Positions 52,306-61,535 of a DNA stretch of 64,000 nt are shown piece after piece (position 1 is the stretch's first letter; every line of letters begins with the position of its first letter). The notes beneath the pieces were generated by a model. That model was not told the origin of the DNA, searched no databases, and saw nothing but the letters and a program-made list of their open reading frames with translations. Location: contig CALDSU010000013.1 in NCBI GenBank assembly GCA_937924525.1, positions 124,001 to 188,000 of the forward strand, read 5' to 3'. A program made the translations under genes and the position numbers. The stretch is from an uncultured Bryobacteraceae bacterium. GTDB taxonomy: Bacteria; Acidobacteriota; Terriglobia; Bryobacterales; Bryobacteraceae.

Positions 52306-53601
52306 ATGTCCACCCGTCGAACCTTTGTGGCGGGAGCGACGGTTGCCGCGGCCGCCCCGGCCGCGCGCCGCACCGAACCGCTCGCGCTCAACCAGGGCCG
52401 CCCTGCCGTGTCCCTGCCCCCCGATCGCCATGCCGCGTTGACCAAGTGGCCCCGCTTTGCCGCCGCCGACCAGCAAGCCGTCCTCGACTTGCTGGAAAAC
52501 AACCGCTATTACCAGGAAATCCCGCTCCTCGAGCAGGAGGAGAAGCAGTTCCTCGGGGTGCCCTTCGTCAAAGCGCATTGCAACGGCACCAGCGCGCTCA
52601 TGTCGATGTTCTTTGCGCTCGATCTGCCGCCGGGGAGCGAAATCCTGGTGCCCTCCTACACCGCTTCGGCCACCATTGCGCCCATGCGCTTTTTTGGGTT
52701 GGTGCCGGTATTCGTGGATGCGGACCCGCGGACCTGCTGTTTCGATCTCCACCACGCGCGCAAAGTGATCACGCCTCAAACCCGCGCCATGGTGCCGCAG
52801 CACGCTTGGGGTCTGCCCTGCGACCTGGACGAGATGACGGCCTTCTGCCGCGAGCGCGGCCTGATTCTGTGCGAGGATGCCGCGCAGTCGCACGGCGCCA
52901 CCCTCCAAGGAAAACCGACCGGCGCCTGGGGCGCGATGGGCATCTTCAGCTACCAGACCAGCAAGGTCCTGCCCGCTATCGAGGGCGGCCTGGGCATGTA
53001 CCAGAAACAGGAATACTTCGAGCGGGCGGCGGCGTTCGGGGATTATACGCTGCCGGCCACGTTCCCTGCCGGGAGCCCTTATCGCCAATACCATGACACC
53101 GGCTTTGGACCGAAGTTTCGCATCCACCCGCTCGCCGCGGCTCTCGCCCGCCGCCAACTGGCCAAGCATCCCGCGACCATTCAACTGGTGAACCGCCAGG
53201 TGCGGCAACTCAATGACCGCCTGCTCCAATTGCCCGGACTCTCCGAGCAGCGACGCCGCAAGGACATGGAGCGGGTCCACTGGGCATCGAACATCCTGTT
53301 CTTCGACCAAGCCAAGGCCGGCTTTTCGAAAGAGGCCCTGCTCAAAGCCCTCCAGGCGGAGGGCGTGCTCGCCGCCGCCGCCTCGTATCCCGAGCAGCAT
53401 CGATTCACCCTTTATCGCGAAGCCAGGTGGTGGCACCATGCGCCCCGCATTCCGGACGTGCTGCCAGGCTGCGCGGAGGTGAACCGGAAGGCCATCCGGC
53501 TGCCGCTGTTCACTTCCGAGGCGCCGGAACTGATCGAGCAGTACGCGGCGGCGTTCGAGAAGGTGTGGGCGCACCGCGCCGAACTCGCCAAGCTCTCTTG
53601 A
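52306..53601 (+). CDS. DegT/DnrJ/StrS-family aminotransferase with Tat-like leader
   Basis: A 431-residue PLP-dependent enzyme. ATG 52306 has GGAGAG 4 nt upstream and gives a leader MSTRRTFVAGATVAAAAPAA with a twin arginine. The body is a sugar aminotransferase fold: AHCNGTSALMSMFFALDLPP, ILVPSYTASATIAPMRFFG, ILCEDAAQSHGATLQGKPTG, the PLP lysine Lys220 in FSYQTSKVLPAIEGGLG, and FRIHPLAAALARRQL. These enzymes normally work in the cytoplasm on nucleotide-sugars, so an exported version is unusual. No nucleotide-sugar genes are adjacent. Export is inferred from the leader only. Confidence 0.85.
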   Translation: MSTRRTFVAGATVAAAAPAARRTEPLALNQGRPAVSLPPDRHAALTKWPRFAAADQQAVLDLLENNRYYQEIPLLEQEEKQFLGVPFVKAHCNGTSALMSMFFALDLPPGSEILVPSYTASATIAPMRFFGLVPVFVDADPRTCCFDLHHARKVITPQTRAMVPQHAWGLPCDLDEMTAFCRERGLILCEDAAQSHGATLQGKPTGAWGAMGIFSYQTSKVLPAIEGGLGMYQKQEYFERAAAFGDYTLPATFPAGSPYRQYHDTGFGPKFRIHPLAAALARRQLAKHPATIQLVNRQVRQLNDRLLQLPGLSEQRRRKDMERVHWASNILFFDQAKAGFSKEALLKALQAEGVLAAAASYPEQHRFTLYREARWWHHAPRIPDVLPGCAEVNRKAIRLPLFTSEAPELIEQYAAAFEKVWAHRAELAKLS

Positions 53602-53677
53602 GCGCCCAAACCGCCACCAGTTCTGGGATGCCGCGGACATCGCCGGCGAAGCATGCTTCGCCTTCGCGCGCCTCACG

Positions 53678-53715
53678 AAAAAATTCAGCCCGTCCCGAGG
53701 AACCGGAACGGGCTG
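53678..53715 (-). terminator. Rho-independent terminator of the FecR/DUF6600 gene
   Basis: Read on the minus strand: 8-bp stem CAGCCCGT/ACGGGCTG (53686-53693, 53708-53715) extended by a CCG/CGG pair, then AATTTTTT (plus-strand AAAAAATT, 53678-53685). It sits about 170 nt past the stop of the FecR/DUF6600 gene. Confidence 0.65.
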
Positions 53716-53770
53716 TTGGGAAGAAAGCCTAGACCAGACTGAAAACCGTCTCACCGCCCCACGGAGCCCC

Positions 53771-53833
53771 GACCGGCAGGGAGGGGGGCTGACAACCACG
53801 ACCACCGCGCCGACACAGACCGGCAGGGAGGGG
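53771..53833. repeat. Two copies of GACCGGCAGGGAGGGG
   Basis: GACCGGCAGGGAGGGG occurs at 53771-53786 and again at 53818-53833, 47 nt apart. The same core opens the repeat element at 7099 and a degenerate form lies at 50766. It is non-coding and probably a dispersed element of this genome. Confidence 0.6.
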
Positions 53834-53884
53834 CGCCCCGCCGCCACTCACCCGCCCGCATCCAGCCGCGATCCAGCCAAACGC

Positions 53885-56587
53885 CTAACGGCCGCGTCCT
53901 CCGCCTCCTCCGCGGGCGCCGCCCCCACCGGAACCGCCACCGCTGGAGCCGCCGCCGCGCATGCCTCCGCCGCCGTAACCGCCTCCGCTCGGAGCGCTCA
54001 TCCTCGGGCTGGCGCTTCCGTCCGAGCGACTGCCAAAACCGCCGCCGCCGAACGAAGGCCGGGGCGCATCATAGCTGCCGCCGCCGCGCGCGGCGCCGCC
54101 CCACCCGGAGTAGCTGCCGCCGCCCCGATCTGCGCCGCGCCCGCCGTAGTCTCCGCGCTCGATCGTCCGGCCAGAATATCCGCCGTAATCCCCGCGTTCG
54201 ATCGCGCGCCCGCTCCAGCCGCCGTAGTTTTGCGGCCGGGCTTCTCGCGACGTCCCGAAGTCCTGCCGCTCGCGCACAATGGGACGACTCACTTCCAGGG
54301 ACTGGCCGCGCGAGCGCCCCGAGTCCCGTTCGCCGCCGAAGCTCCGCCAGCCCTCCGCCGGGGCCTGGCGAGGAGACGCCGCCTCCCGAGAACCCCGTTG
54401 CGCAGGTTCCGCGGCCCGGCCCATCCGCGACCCGCCGCCGTCGAAGCGCTGCCAGCCGTCGCGAGCCTCGTCGCGGCCCCGGCCCTCTCCACGGTCGACG
54501 CGGCCTTGCCACCCGCCGGCCTCGGCGGGCCTGCCGGTCTCCACGCCGCGCTCCGGCCGTTCTCCGCCGCGGCTTCCTCCGAAACTACGCCACCCGTCCG
54601 CACCGCCTTCCACGCCACCCGTGCGCGCCGCTCCAGACGCCCGCCCGTAACCGCTCTCGGATCGGCCCTCGTTCCCCATCGCGCCCCGCTCGATCGCGCG
54701 CGGTTCTCCAAAGCGACGCCAGCTTTCTTCCGGCGCATTGCCGCGGGTTTGCCCTGCTTCGCCGGCTCGACCCGGCTCGACGCCCGCCCTTCCCGCCTCG
54801 CGGCCCATGCTGCGCGGTTCGCCGAACCGCCGCCAGCCGTCCTGCGCTGTACCGCGGTTCTTGTCTTCGGCCGTCAGGCCGGCGCGCCCGTAACCGCTCG
54901 CCCCGCCGCGCACCACCGCCCGGCCCCCACCGGTCTCGGTTCCCAATTCGTTCGCCATCCGCCAGCCGCGCTCGCCGGTCACCGCATCCACGCCTCGCGC
55001 CGCACGATCCGCTCCGGCGCGCCCGTAGCCCGCGCCCGCCTCGCCGCCCGGCCGCTCTCCGAACGCCCGCTCGCCCGTTACTCCGCTGCGGCCATAGCCC
55101 GAGCCGCTCGCCTCAACGCGCGCCGCCCGGCCTTCGCCCATCACCTCGGCCGCCCGGCGGCTGATTTGTTGCATGCCCTCGCGTTGCTGCTCAAACGGCA
55201 CCCGCTCCAGGGAGGTTGCCTGCCGCCGGCTGTAGAAATTCCCTTCCGCACGGGCCGCCCGCACCGGCGCCTGCACCGTGCGGTCTGTCATCCGCAGGCT
55301 CTCCCGCTCCGGCGTCACCGGCAGCGCGCCCCGCACCAGCCTCGCCTCTCGCAGTTGGTCGCCGGACAGACGCATCCCTTGTCCCGGACGCCCCCGCACA
55401 AAGTCCCCGCCGTCTACCGCGGTGATCGCGTTGTTGACTCGCGCGTTCCGATAGGTGTTGTAGATATTGACGTTGTTGACGATGTTGACGCTGTTGTCGA
55501 TAAACGTCCGGTTCCGGAACCCGCCGTAAATGCCCCGGCCCCACCAGGGGTAGAACGGATCCCCCGGCCCTAGCGGAATCCAGCCGACATTCCCGAATCC
55601 AATCCCTACATGGAAGCTCGGGCCCCACCCGAAAAACGCCACCAGCGCGGGGCTCCAGACGTGCCGCACCCCGACGCCGCCCGGCCACCAGCACCAGCCG
55701 TGCGTGCCCCAGAACCAGCGCCCGTAGTGATACGGAGCCCAGCCCCAGGGATCGTAGCTCACCCAACTCCAGCCCCACCAATCCAGCCACATCCAGCGCC
55801 CGTACCGGTACGGAGCCCAGCCCACCGCCACCCTCGGCACCCACACCCAACCATAGTCGCGATAAGTCACCCAGCGGCCCCAGTCGTCCAGATCTTCAAT
55901 GCCATAGATATCCCGGCTGACATACCGGTAACCCACCGCCCGGTCGAGCGCGCCGTCCCGGCTCCGGTTCCACCGGTCCCACTCGTCCTCGCCGGGCGCG
56001 CGCGCCACCTGGAACTCCGGATTCGCCTGCGTGCCGCGCACCCGCATCATCTCGCCGCGGCGTAACCGCTCCGCGCCGGTCGGCGTGAAAATCTCGGCTT
56101 CGCCTCTCCGCACGATGATTTCCGTCGATCCGTCCGGACGCACGAACACCCGGTAGTTGCCCCGTCGCAGCGGCCGCACCGCCACCGTCGGCGTGCTGAT
56201 CTCCACATCGGCGTCCGTGTCGCGCACCACGGCGAAGGTCACCATGCCTTCCGCCAGTTGCATCTGGTAGCGCCGGTTCACCAGTTCGGTCAGCCGCACT
56301 TCGGTGTTCGACGCCAGGCGCACGAAGTTTGCCGCGTCAAACTGCAATTCCGCCCGCGAGTTCGCGCCCGTGTACACCCGGTCCTGCGTCACCAGCGGAG
56401 CGTTGAGAGCGGCCGCCACGTGATCGCCCGAGTCGCCGCGCTGGATCGAGACGTCGCCGCTCATCAGACTGAGCCGCGCCACGCCTCGTCCGGCCTCCCC
56501 GGGATCCTGGCCTGCCAAGAGCAACGGCAGGGCGGCCAACACGGCCAGACCGCGCGGCAGAGAAGCGAAGCTGTTTAACACCCGCAT
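53885..56587 (-). CDS. FecR/DUF6600-domain secreted repeat protein
   Basis: A 900-residue exported protein. ATG 56587 is chosen for its AAAGGTG box about 6 nt upstream; the frame extends to 57028 but without homology. A signal peptide (LPRGLAVLAALPLLLAGQ) precedes a FecR-like beta domain (about 35-160: VARLSLMSGDVSIQRGDSGD, YTGANSRAELQFDAANFVRL). Residues about 200-330 are Trp-rich DUF6600 repeats (RDYGWVWVPRVAVGWAPYRY, GRWMWLDWWGWSWVSYDPWG). The C-terminal half is low-complexity: WR(R/S)FG boxes about every 34-47 residues between about 584 and 750, YGG(W/Y)SGR repeats, and a glycine-rich end. No FecI lies beside it, so a regulatory FecR role is doubtful; it looks like an exported structural protein. 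Confidence 0.82.
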   Translation of the reverse strand: MRVLNSFASLPRGLAVLAALPLLLAGQDPGEAGRGVARLSLMSGDVSIQRGDSGDHVAAALNAPLVTQDRVYTGANSRAELQFDAANFVRLASNTEVRLTELVNRRYQMQLAEGMVTFAVVRDTDADVEISTPTVAVRPLRRGNYRVFVRPDGSTEIIVRRGEAEIFTPTGAERLRRGEMMRVRGTQANPEFQVARAPGEDEWDRWNRSRDGALDRAVGYRYVSRDIYGIEDLDDWGRWVTYRDYGWVWVPRVAVGWAPYRYGRWMWLDWWGWSWVSYDPWGWAPYHYGRWFWGTHGWCWWPGGVGVRHVWSPALVAFFGWGPSFHVGIGFGNVGWIPLGPGDPFYPWWGRGIYGGFRNRTFIDNSVNIVNNVNIYNTYRNARVNNAITAVDGGDFVRGRPGQGMRLSGDQLREARLVRGALPVTPERESLRMTDRTVQAPVRAARAEGNFYSRRQATSLERVPFEQQREGMQQISRRAAEVMGEGRAARVEASGSGYGRSGVTGERAFGERPGGEAGAGYGRAGADRAARGVDAVTGERGWRMANELGTETGGGRAVVRGGASGYGRAGLTAEDKNRGTAQDGWRRFGEPRSMGREAGRAGVEPGRAGEAGQTRGNAPEESWRRFGEPRAIERGAMGNEGRSESGYGRASGAARTGGVEGGADGWRSFGGSRGGERPERGVETGRPAEAGGWQGRVDRGEGRGRDEARDGWQRFDGGGSRMGRAAEPAQRGSREAASPRQAPAEGWRSFGGERDSGRSRGQSLEVSRPIVRERQDFGTSREARPQNYGGWSGRAIERGDYGGYSGRTIERGDYGGRGADRGGGSYSGWGGAARGGGSYDAPRPSFGGGGFGSRSDGSASPRMSAPSGGGYGGGGMRGGGSSGGGSGGGGARGGGGGRGR

Positions 56588-56736
56588 GACCGTCACCTTT
56601 CTCACCCCCTGAAATGGCAATTCGGATGCCAAATCGAATGTGTTGAAAGGACAACCCTTCGCCCCGCGCGCGCCGGGGCCGCGGTGGCCGAAAAGCACCA
56701 CCCCGGTTCCGTTCGGCCGCTTCCGGCCGGTTCGCT

Positions 56737-58932
56737 TCACCGTTTGCGGAAGCGCAGCCAGCGCCCGGAATAGCGCTCCAGCGCGATCGGCGCCCCCAGT
56801 GGGAGCGCCTCGCCGGAGACCGGGTCGGAGACGTCCAAATACCGGTATCCGCGGGTGTCCAAGGTCACGAATCGCCCCTCCCCATCGTTGATGAAGAAGT
56901 AGTGATCCGCATCCGGCGCCGCGGTGCGGTACACCACTGCGCCGTCGCAGGCGAAAGGCGGCCGCAGGTTGCCCAACGCATAACGCCGCAGCCGCTCTTC
57001 GCCTCGGGGATTGCCAGGCCGGAAACACGCGAACGAGGCGTCAAAGGCCAAAACCGCGGCCGAGCCCTTGCCCATCCGGCGATCGGTCACCGCCGGAGCG
57101 CCGGAGCCGAACCGCGCCTTTACCTCCGCCGCCGTGGGCTTTACCTCGTACACGAATCCCGCCAGCGCCTCGCCCTCGAAGGACCACGGCACGTTGTTGG
57201 CGTACTGCAAGTCCGCCAGTTCCACCCCAAACAAGCGCTCGAATGCGGAACCGGCGGCCGTCGGCAGCACCCGCCCGCCTTCGTCATACGCTCCGCCGGG
57301 TGCGTCCAGCACCACCCGGCCCCCCTGTTCGGCATAGCGGGTGAGCAGGCTGAGCAGTTCGCCGGTCAGCGCAAGCTGCCCCGGGAGGTAAATCACCCGG
57401 TAGCGCGGTCCCAAACCCGCGCGCAGATCGTCCACCGTGACGTGTTCCCAGGGCACGTTGCCGTTGATCAGCGCCCGAGAAGCGCCGACACGCGCGCGCA
57501 TCGGGTAGTGCCGGAAATGATCCCGGTTCCGGACCGCCAGCGCCGCCCAGACGGCGTCGGAATCCCAGTTGACCAGCACGCCCACGTACGGCTCCTTGCG
57601 CGCCTGCCACAGTTCGTCGCGCAACCGCTCGGCCGCCTGCGCGATCTGCCCGGCCCGCACCGCGCGCGCCGAGGGCTTCCCGTTGCGGTCCAGCAGCGCG
57701 TACTCGCCCGCCTCGATGCCGGCCCGCCGGTAGTTCCAGGTCCAGATGCCGCAACCCTTGAACCCCCCGGCCAGATAACTCAGAAGCAGTTGGGTCATTA
57801 CGCCCGCGTCCACCGTGAACCCCGGCGTCGTCGATTGCTCGGCATAGTCCCAACCTTTGGCGCCTGACAACTGCTGCGGACCCCCGGTGGACTCCCACGC
57901 GCCCGTCCAGCCCCCCTTGAACAGATCCGCCGCGAAGGAGACCTGCATGTAGATCGGCCGCGCCACCTCGTAGCCCACTTCGCCGAAGTGCCACACGAAA
58001 TGAATCGAGGGATAGAAGGAACCGTGTTCGCGCTGGGTCTCGGCGAGATCTTCCATGCGGATGGCGCGCCAGGCGAAGGGGAGAAACAGACCCATCTCTC
58101 CTCCGGTTCGCGTGGGCGCATCCGGGTTGGCGCGCCGCGCCGCCTCCGTCATCGCGCGAACCGCCGCCGTCCGCCCGTCCGCCTTGTAGCGCAGGACGTC
58201 GCGCACGCGGCCGAACTCGCGGCCGTAACCCCACAGCGAATCCGGTTCGTCCGGCAGCGCCGCCACGTACCGGTCCGCCTCTTCCCAGGAGCGGAACGGC
58301 GCCGGCGTGATGCCAACCTCATAGAGATTCCAGGCGTCGTTCAATTCCGCAACGCTGCGATACTGGCGGCGCAGCCATTGTTGGAACAGGGGCACGTCCT
58401 GCCGCCGCAGGAACGGGTCCGGAGTATGGCGGAAACCGCCCTCTTCGCCGTGCGCCGCCCGCCCGGCGTCCAGCGGAATCTGGCGCCGCAGCACTTCCTG
58501 CTGATACGCTCGCATTCGGGGATGCCGCCGGATGGCCTCTTTCGGCAGGTTCCGGTCGATGCCCAGCCGCTCCAGCAGTTCCGTGCTGACCGGCTCCCAG
58601 CCCGCCTCCCCATACCAGAAGGGGATCACGTCCTCCTCGAGCGCGATTTCCATAATGCGCTCCTGCGGCCATTCGGCGCTCGGCATCGTCTGCTTCAGGT
58701 TGCGGAACCCGAGCTTTTTCATCAGCCGGAACTGCTCGCGCATCTCCGCTTCGGTCATTCCCTTCCAGGGAAGGAAAACCACGCCGAACGGCATGGGCGC
58801 CAGGTCGCGAAACTTGCGCTGCATCGGCGAATCGTGGAGGGAATCGTACAGCCGGGACAGAAACTCGTCCGCCGGAGCCGGCGCGGCCAGCAAAGCCGCC
58901 AACAGGAGCAACAAGGCGCGGGTGGGGCACAT
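56737..58932 (-). CDS. GH42-like glycosidase, secreted
   Basis: A 731-residue exported enzyme. ATG 58932 gives a signal peptide (CPTRALLLLLAALLAAPAPA). Catalytic-domain residues about 30-450 recall GH42 beta-galactosidases: FGVVFLPWKGMTEAEMREQF, QTMPSAEWPQERIMEIALEE, RTGGEMGLFLPFAWRAIRME (possible acid/base), and DYAEQSTTPGFTVDAGVMTQ (possible nucleophile Glu). Residues about 480-640 resemble the GH42 trimerisation domain (RYRVIYLPGQLALTGELLSL, RYAEQGGRVVLDAPGGAYDE). The usual NEYG of the acid/base site is absent, so specificity is uncertain. It is divergent from the pdxR-like gene. Confidence 0.75.
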   Translation of the reverse strand: MCPTRALLLLLAALLAAPAPADEFLSRLYDSLHDSPMQRKFRDLAPMPFGVVFLPWKGMTEAEMREQFRLMKKLGFRNLKQTMPSAEWPQERIMEIALEEDVIPFWYGEAGWEPVSTELLERLGIDRNLPKEAIRRHPRMRAYQQEVLRRQIPLDAGRAAHGEEGGFRHTPDPFLRRQDVPLFQQWLRRQYRSVAELNDAWNLYEVGITPAPFRSWEEADRYVAALPDEPDSLWGYGREFGRVRDVLRYKADGRTAAVRAMTEAARRANPDAPTRTGGEMGLFLPFAWRAIRMEDLAETQREHGSFYPSIHFVWHFGEVGYEVARPIYMQVSFAADLFKGGWTGAWESTGGPQQLSGAKGWDYAEQSTTPGFTVDAGVMTQLLLSYLAGGFKGCGIWTWNYRRAGIEAGEYALLDRNGKPSARAVRAGQIAQAAERLRDELWQARKEPYVGVLVNWDSDAVWAALAVRNRDHFRHYPMRARVGASRALINGNVPWEHVTVDDLRAGLGPRYRVIYLPGQLALTGELLSLLTRYAEQGGRVVLDAPGGAYDEGGRVLPTAAGSAFERLFGVELADLQYANNVPWSFEGEALAGFVYEVKPTAAEVKARFGSGAPAVTDRRMGKGSAAVLAFDASFACFRPGNPRGEERLRRYALGNLRPPFACDGAVVYRTAAPDADHYFFINDGEGRFVTLDTRGYRYLDVSDPVSGEALPLGAPIALERYSGRWLRFRKR

Positions 58933-58981
58933 GAGTCTATGTTGCCGCGACCGGGGAAAACGCGCCTCGGGGAGGCGGGAT

Positions 58982-59011
58982 CCAGACAAATTGTCTGGCA
59001 ATGCCAGATTG
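58982..59011. promoter_or_regulatory. Candidate PdxR operator: palindrome plus direct half-site
   Basis: CCAGACAA-A-TTGTCTGG (58982-58998) is a perfect 17-bp palindrome; a third half-site CCAGATTG follows at 59004-59011, exactly 22 bp (about two helical turns) after the first. It lies just upstream of the predicted pdxR promoter in the 142-bp divergent gap. Paired direct repeats are typical operators of MocR regulators. It may also control the divergent glycosidase gene. Confidence 0.6.
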
Positions 59012-59023
59012 GCCTGCTTCCAT

Positions 59024-59052
59024 TTGCCGGTTTACAGACGCTGTGGTATTGT
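59024..59052 (+). promoter_or_regulatory. Predicted sigma-70 promoter of the pdxR-pdxST operon
   Basis: -35 TTGCCG (59024-59029), 17-bp spacer, -10 TATTGT (59047-59052), 23 nt before the ATG. Each box matches the consensus at 4 of 6 bases, as expected for an activated promoter. Confidence 0.45.
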
Positions 59053-59074
59053 GCGGGAGAGAGACCCGGCCGCC

Positions 59075-60550
59075 ATGCTCCGTCCCCGCCTGGACCCCGC
59101 GAGCGAGATTCCATTGTACCGGCAACTGCGCGACTACCTGCGCGGCGCGATCCTGGCCGGCCAGATCGGCGGGGGCGGCCGGCTGCCCACCATGCGCGAC
59201 CTGAGCGAAGCGCTCGGCCTGCACCGCTCGACGGTGGCGGCGGCGTACGAACTGCTGGAACAGGAAGGGCTGGTGCGGACCCAGGTCGGCAAGGGCAGTT
59301 TTGTCGTCAAGAGCTTTGCGGGCGCGGGGGGAAGGCTTGCTTGGGACCAGTTGCTGGGCCCGCTGGTGGGAGAGACGCCCCCGGCCGGTCCGAGTCCGCG
59401 GGACGTCATCAGCTTCGCCTCGTCGCGGCCCGCCGAGGATCTGTTTCCGATGGCGGAGTTGCGGGCGACGGTGGACGAAGTGATTGGCGGGCGCGACGTG
59501 ACGTCGATTCTGCAAATCGGCCCGCCGGCTGGCTTCCCGCCGCTGCGGCTGTACCTGATCGAAGAAGCCCGGTCGCAGGGTATGCTGCGCGAGGATGAAG
59601 ACCTGCTGATCACCAGCGGCTGCCAGCAGGCGCTCGACCTGCTGGAGCGGGTGCTGATTCGCGGCGGCGAGCACACGGTGGCGCTCGAAGACCCCGTGTA
59701 TCCGGGGGTGCGGAACCTGTTCCTGCGCTCGGGCGCGCGGCTGCTGGGCGTGCCGGTCGGCGAGCAGGGCGTGGAGGTGGAGGCGCTTGCGCGGGCGCTG
59801 TCGGCGGCGCGCCCGCGCCTGGTGGTGCTGACGCCGAACTTTCAGAATCCCACCGGGACCACGATTCCGCTGGAGGCCCGCCGCGCCATCCTCAAACAGG
59901 TGCGTAAGGCCGGCGCGGTGCTGGTGGAAAACGACATCTACGGGGCGCTGCGGTACCGCGGGAGTCCCGTCAAGTCGTTCCAGCAACTGGACGCGAGCGG
60001 GCACGTGGTGCGGTTGCGCAGTTTTTCCAAGATGGCGTTTCCCGGCTTGCGGGTGGGCTGGGTGAGCGGTCCGGCGCCGCTCATCGCGCGCATGGCGGAG
60101 GCCAAACAGTTGGCCGACCTGCATTCGGACCAGCTTTCGCAGGCGGTGCTGCTGCGGTTTGTCGAAAGCGGGCGGCTGGAAGAGCATCTCCACCGCATGC
60201 TGCGGGCGGGCCTGGAGAGGCTGGAAGCCGTCGAGCAGGCGGCGGCGAAGCACCTGCCCCGCGGGACCAAGGTCACACGGACTGACGGCGGCATGAATCT
60301 GTGGGTTCGGCTGCCCGAGCCGCTGGACGCGGCCGGGATCCTGCCGAAAGCGCAGCGGCGGGGCGTCAGCTACCTGCCGGGCAAGTATTTCTGGGTGGAC
60401 CGGCGCGAGCCCGGCGCGCTGCGGTTGAGTTTTGCGGGTCTCAAGACGGAAGAAATCGAGCGCGGGGTGCGGATCCTCGGGGACGTGTGCCGTGAGGAAA
60501 TGCGCGAACCGCGCTCCGACCGGGTCCAACTCGAGCCTGCGGTCGTGTGA
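59075..60550 (+). CDS. MocR-family transcriptional regulator, PdxR-like
   Basis: A 491-residue fusion of a GntR-type winged helix and a fold-type I aminotransferase. The HTH (about 10-80) includes [40 protein letters not shown] and [20 protein letters not shown]. The aminotransferase-like part (about 120-480) has [40 protein letters not shown] and the PLP lysine Lys319 in [15 protein letters not shown]. It sits 37 nt before pdxS, the classical place of PdxR, which senses PLP and regulates its synthesis. ATG 59075 is used; the frame extends upstream without homology. The operator lies just upstream. Confidence 0.9.
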   Translation: MLRPRLDPASEIPLYRQLRDYLRGAILAGQIGGGGRLPTMRDLSEALGLHRSTVAAAYELLEQEGLVRTQVGKGSFVVKSFAGAGGRLAWDQLLGPLVGETPPAGPSPRDVISFASSRPAEDLFPMAELRATVDEVIGGRDVTSILQIGPPAGFPPLRLYLIEEARSQGMLREDEDLLITSGCQQALDLLERVLIRGGEHTVALEDPVYPGVRNLFLRSGARLLGVPVGEQGVEVEALARALSAARPRLVVLTPNFQNPTGTTIPLEARRAILKQVRKAGAVLVENDIYGALRYRGSPVKSFQQLDASGHVVRLRSFSKMAFPGLRVGWVSGPAPLIARMAEAKQLADLHSDQLSQAVLLRFVESGRLEEHLHRMLRAGLERLEAVEQAAAKHLPRGTKVTRTDGGMNLWVRLPEPLDAAGILPKAQRRGVSYLPGKYFWVDRREPGALRLSFAGLKTEEIERGVRILGDVCREEMREPRSDRVQLEPAVV

Positions 60551-60587
60551 GGATGGAGAAACGGGGGAGCCCCGAGGAGAAGCGGTT

Positions 60588-61472
60588 ATGTATCGAGATG
60601 AGACGTTTCGTGTCAAGGTCGGCCTCGCCGAGATGTTGAAGGGCGGGGTGATCATGGATGTCACCAACGCCGAGCAGGCGCAGATCGCCGAGAAAGCCGG
60701 CGCGGTGGCAGTGATGGCGCTCGAACGGGTGCCGGCGGACATTCGCAAGGAAGGCGGCGTGGCGCGTATGGCGCCGATCTCCAAGATCCGGGAGATCATG
60801 CAAACCGTCAGCATTCCGGTGATGGCGAAGGCGCGCATCGGGCACTTTATGGAAGCGCGGGTGCTGGAGGCGCTGGGCGTCGACTACATCGATGAGAGCG
60901 AAGTGCTGACGCCGGCCGACGAAGAGCACCACATCGACAAGCACAAGTTCAAAGTTCCGTTTGTGTGCGGGGCCCGCAACCTGGGCGAAGCGCTGCGGCG
61001 GATCGCCGAAGGCGCGGCGATGATCCGGACCAAGGGCGAAGCCGGCTCGGGCAACATTGTCGAGGCGGTGCGGCACATGCGCACGATTCAGCGGGAGCTG
61101 AAGCAGCTCACCACGCTGAGCAGCGACGAGTTGTTCACCGCGGCCAAGAACCTGCAAGCGCCGTATCCGCTGGTCGAGTACGTGGCCAAGGAAGGGCGGC
61201 TGCCGGTTCCCAACTTTTCGGCGGGGGGGATAGCGACGCCGGCGGACGCGGCGCTGGTGATGGCGCTGGGCGCCGAGGCGGTGTTCGTGGGCTCGGGCGT
61301 GTTCAAGTCGGCCGATCCGGAAGCGCGGGCGCGGGCGATTGTCAAGGCTACCACCTACTGGAATGACCCGGCCAAGCTGCTGGAAGCCAGCGAGGATTTG
61401 GGCCTGGCTATGCCGGGCCTGGATATCGCGAAGATCCCGGAAGCGGAGTTGTTGCAGACGCGCGGCTGGTAG
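60588..61472 (+). CDS. pdxS: Pyridoxal 5'-phosphate synthase lyase subunit PdxS
   Basis: A 294-residue TIM-barrel enzyme that builds PLP from ribose-5-phosphate, glyceraldehyde-3-phosphate and ammonia supplied by PdxT. Catalytic residues are all in place: Asp24 (MDVTNAEQA), Lys81 (VMAKARIGH) and Lys149 ([20 protein letters not shown]). The start ATG 60588 follows GAGGAGA (60574-60580). Length and sequence are canonical. It lies in a pdxR-pdxS-pdxT-phosphatase operon. Confidence 0.98.
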   Translation: MYRDETFRVKVGLAEMLKGGVIMDVTNAEQAQIAEKAGAVAVMALERVPADIRKEGGVARMAPISKIREIMQTVSIPVMAKARIGHFMEARVLEALGVDYIDESEVLTPADEEHHIDKHKFKVPFVCGARNLGEALRRIAEGAAMIRTKGEAGSGNIVEAVRHMRTIQRELKQLTTLSSDELFTAAKNLQAPYPLVEYVAKEGRLPVPNFSAGGIATPADAALVMALGAEAVFVGSGVFKSADPEARARAIVKATTYWNDPAKLLEASEDLGLAMPGLDIAKIPEAELLQTRGW

Positions 61473-61535
61473 CCGGCGGCCGGAGGGGGGAGCCGCAATC
61501 CCGGACGGGCTCCCCCGGGAAGGACGGATGGAACG

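Noticed and set aside
54230-55573. 447-codon plus-strand frame opposite the FecR/DUF6600 repeats
   Set aside because: Low-complexity shadow of the glycine/arginine-rich repeats.
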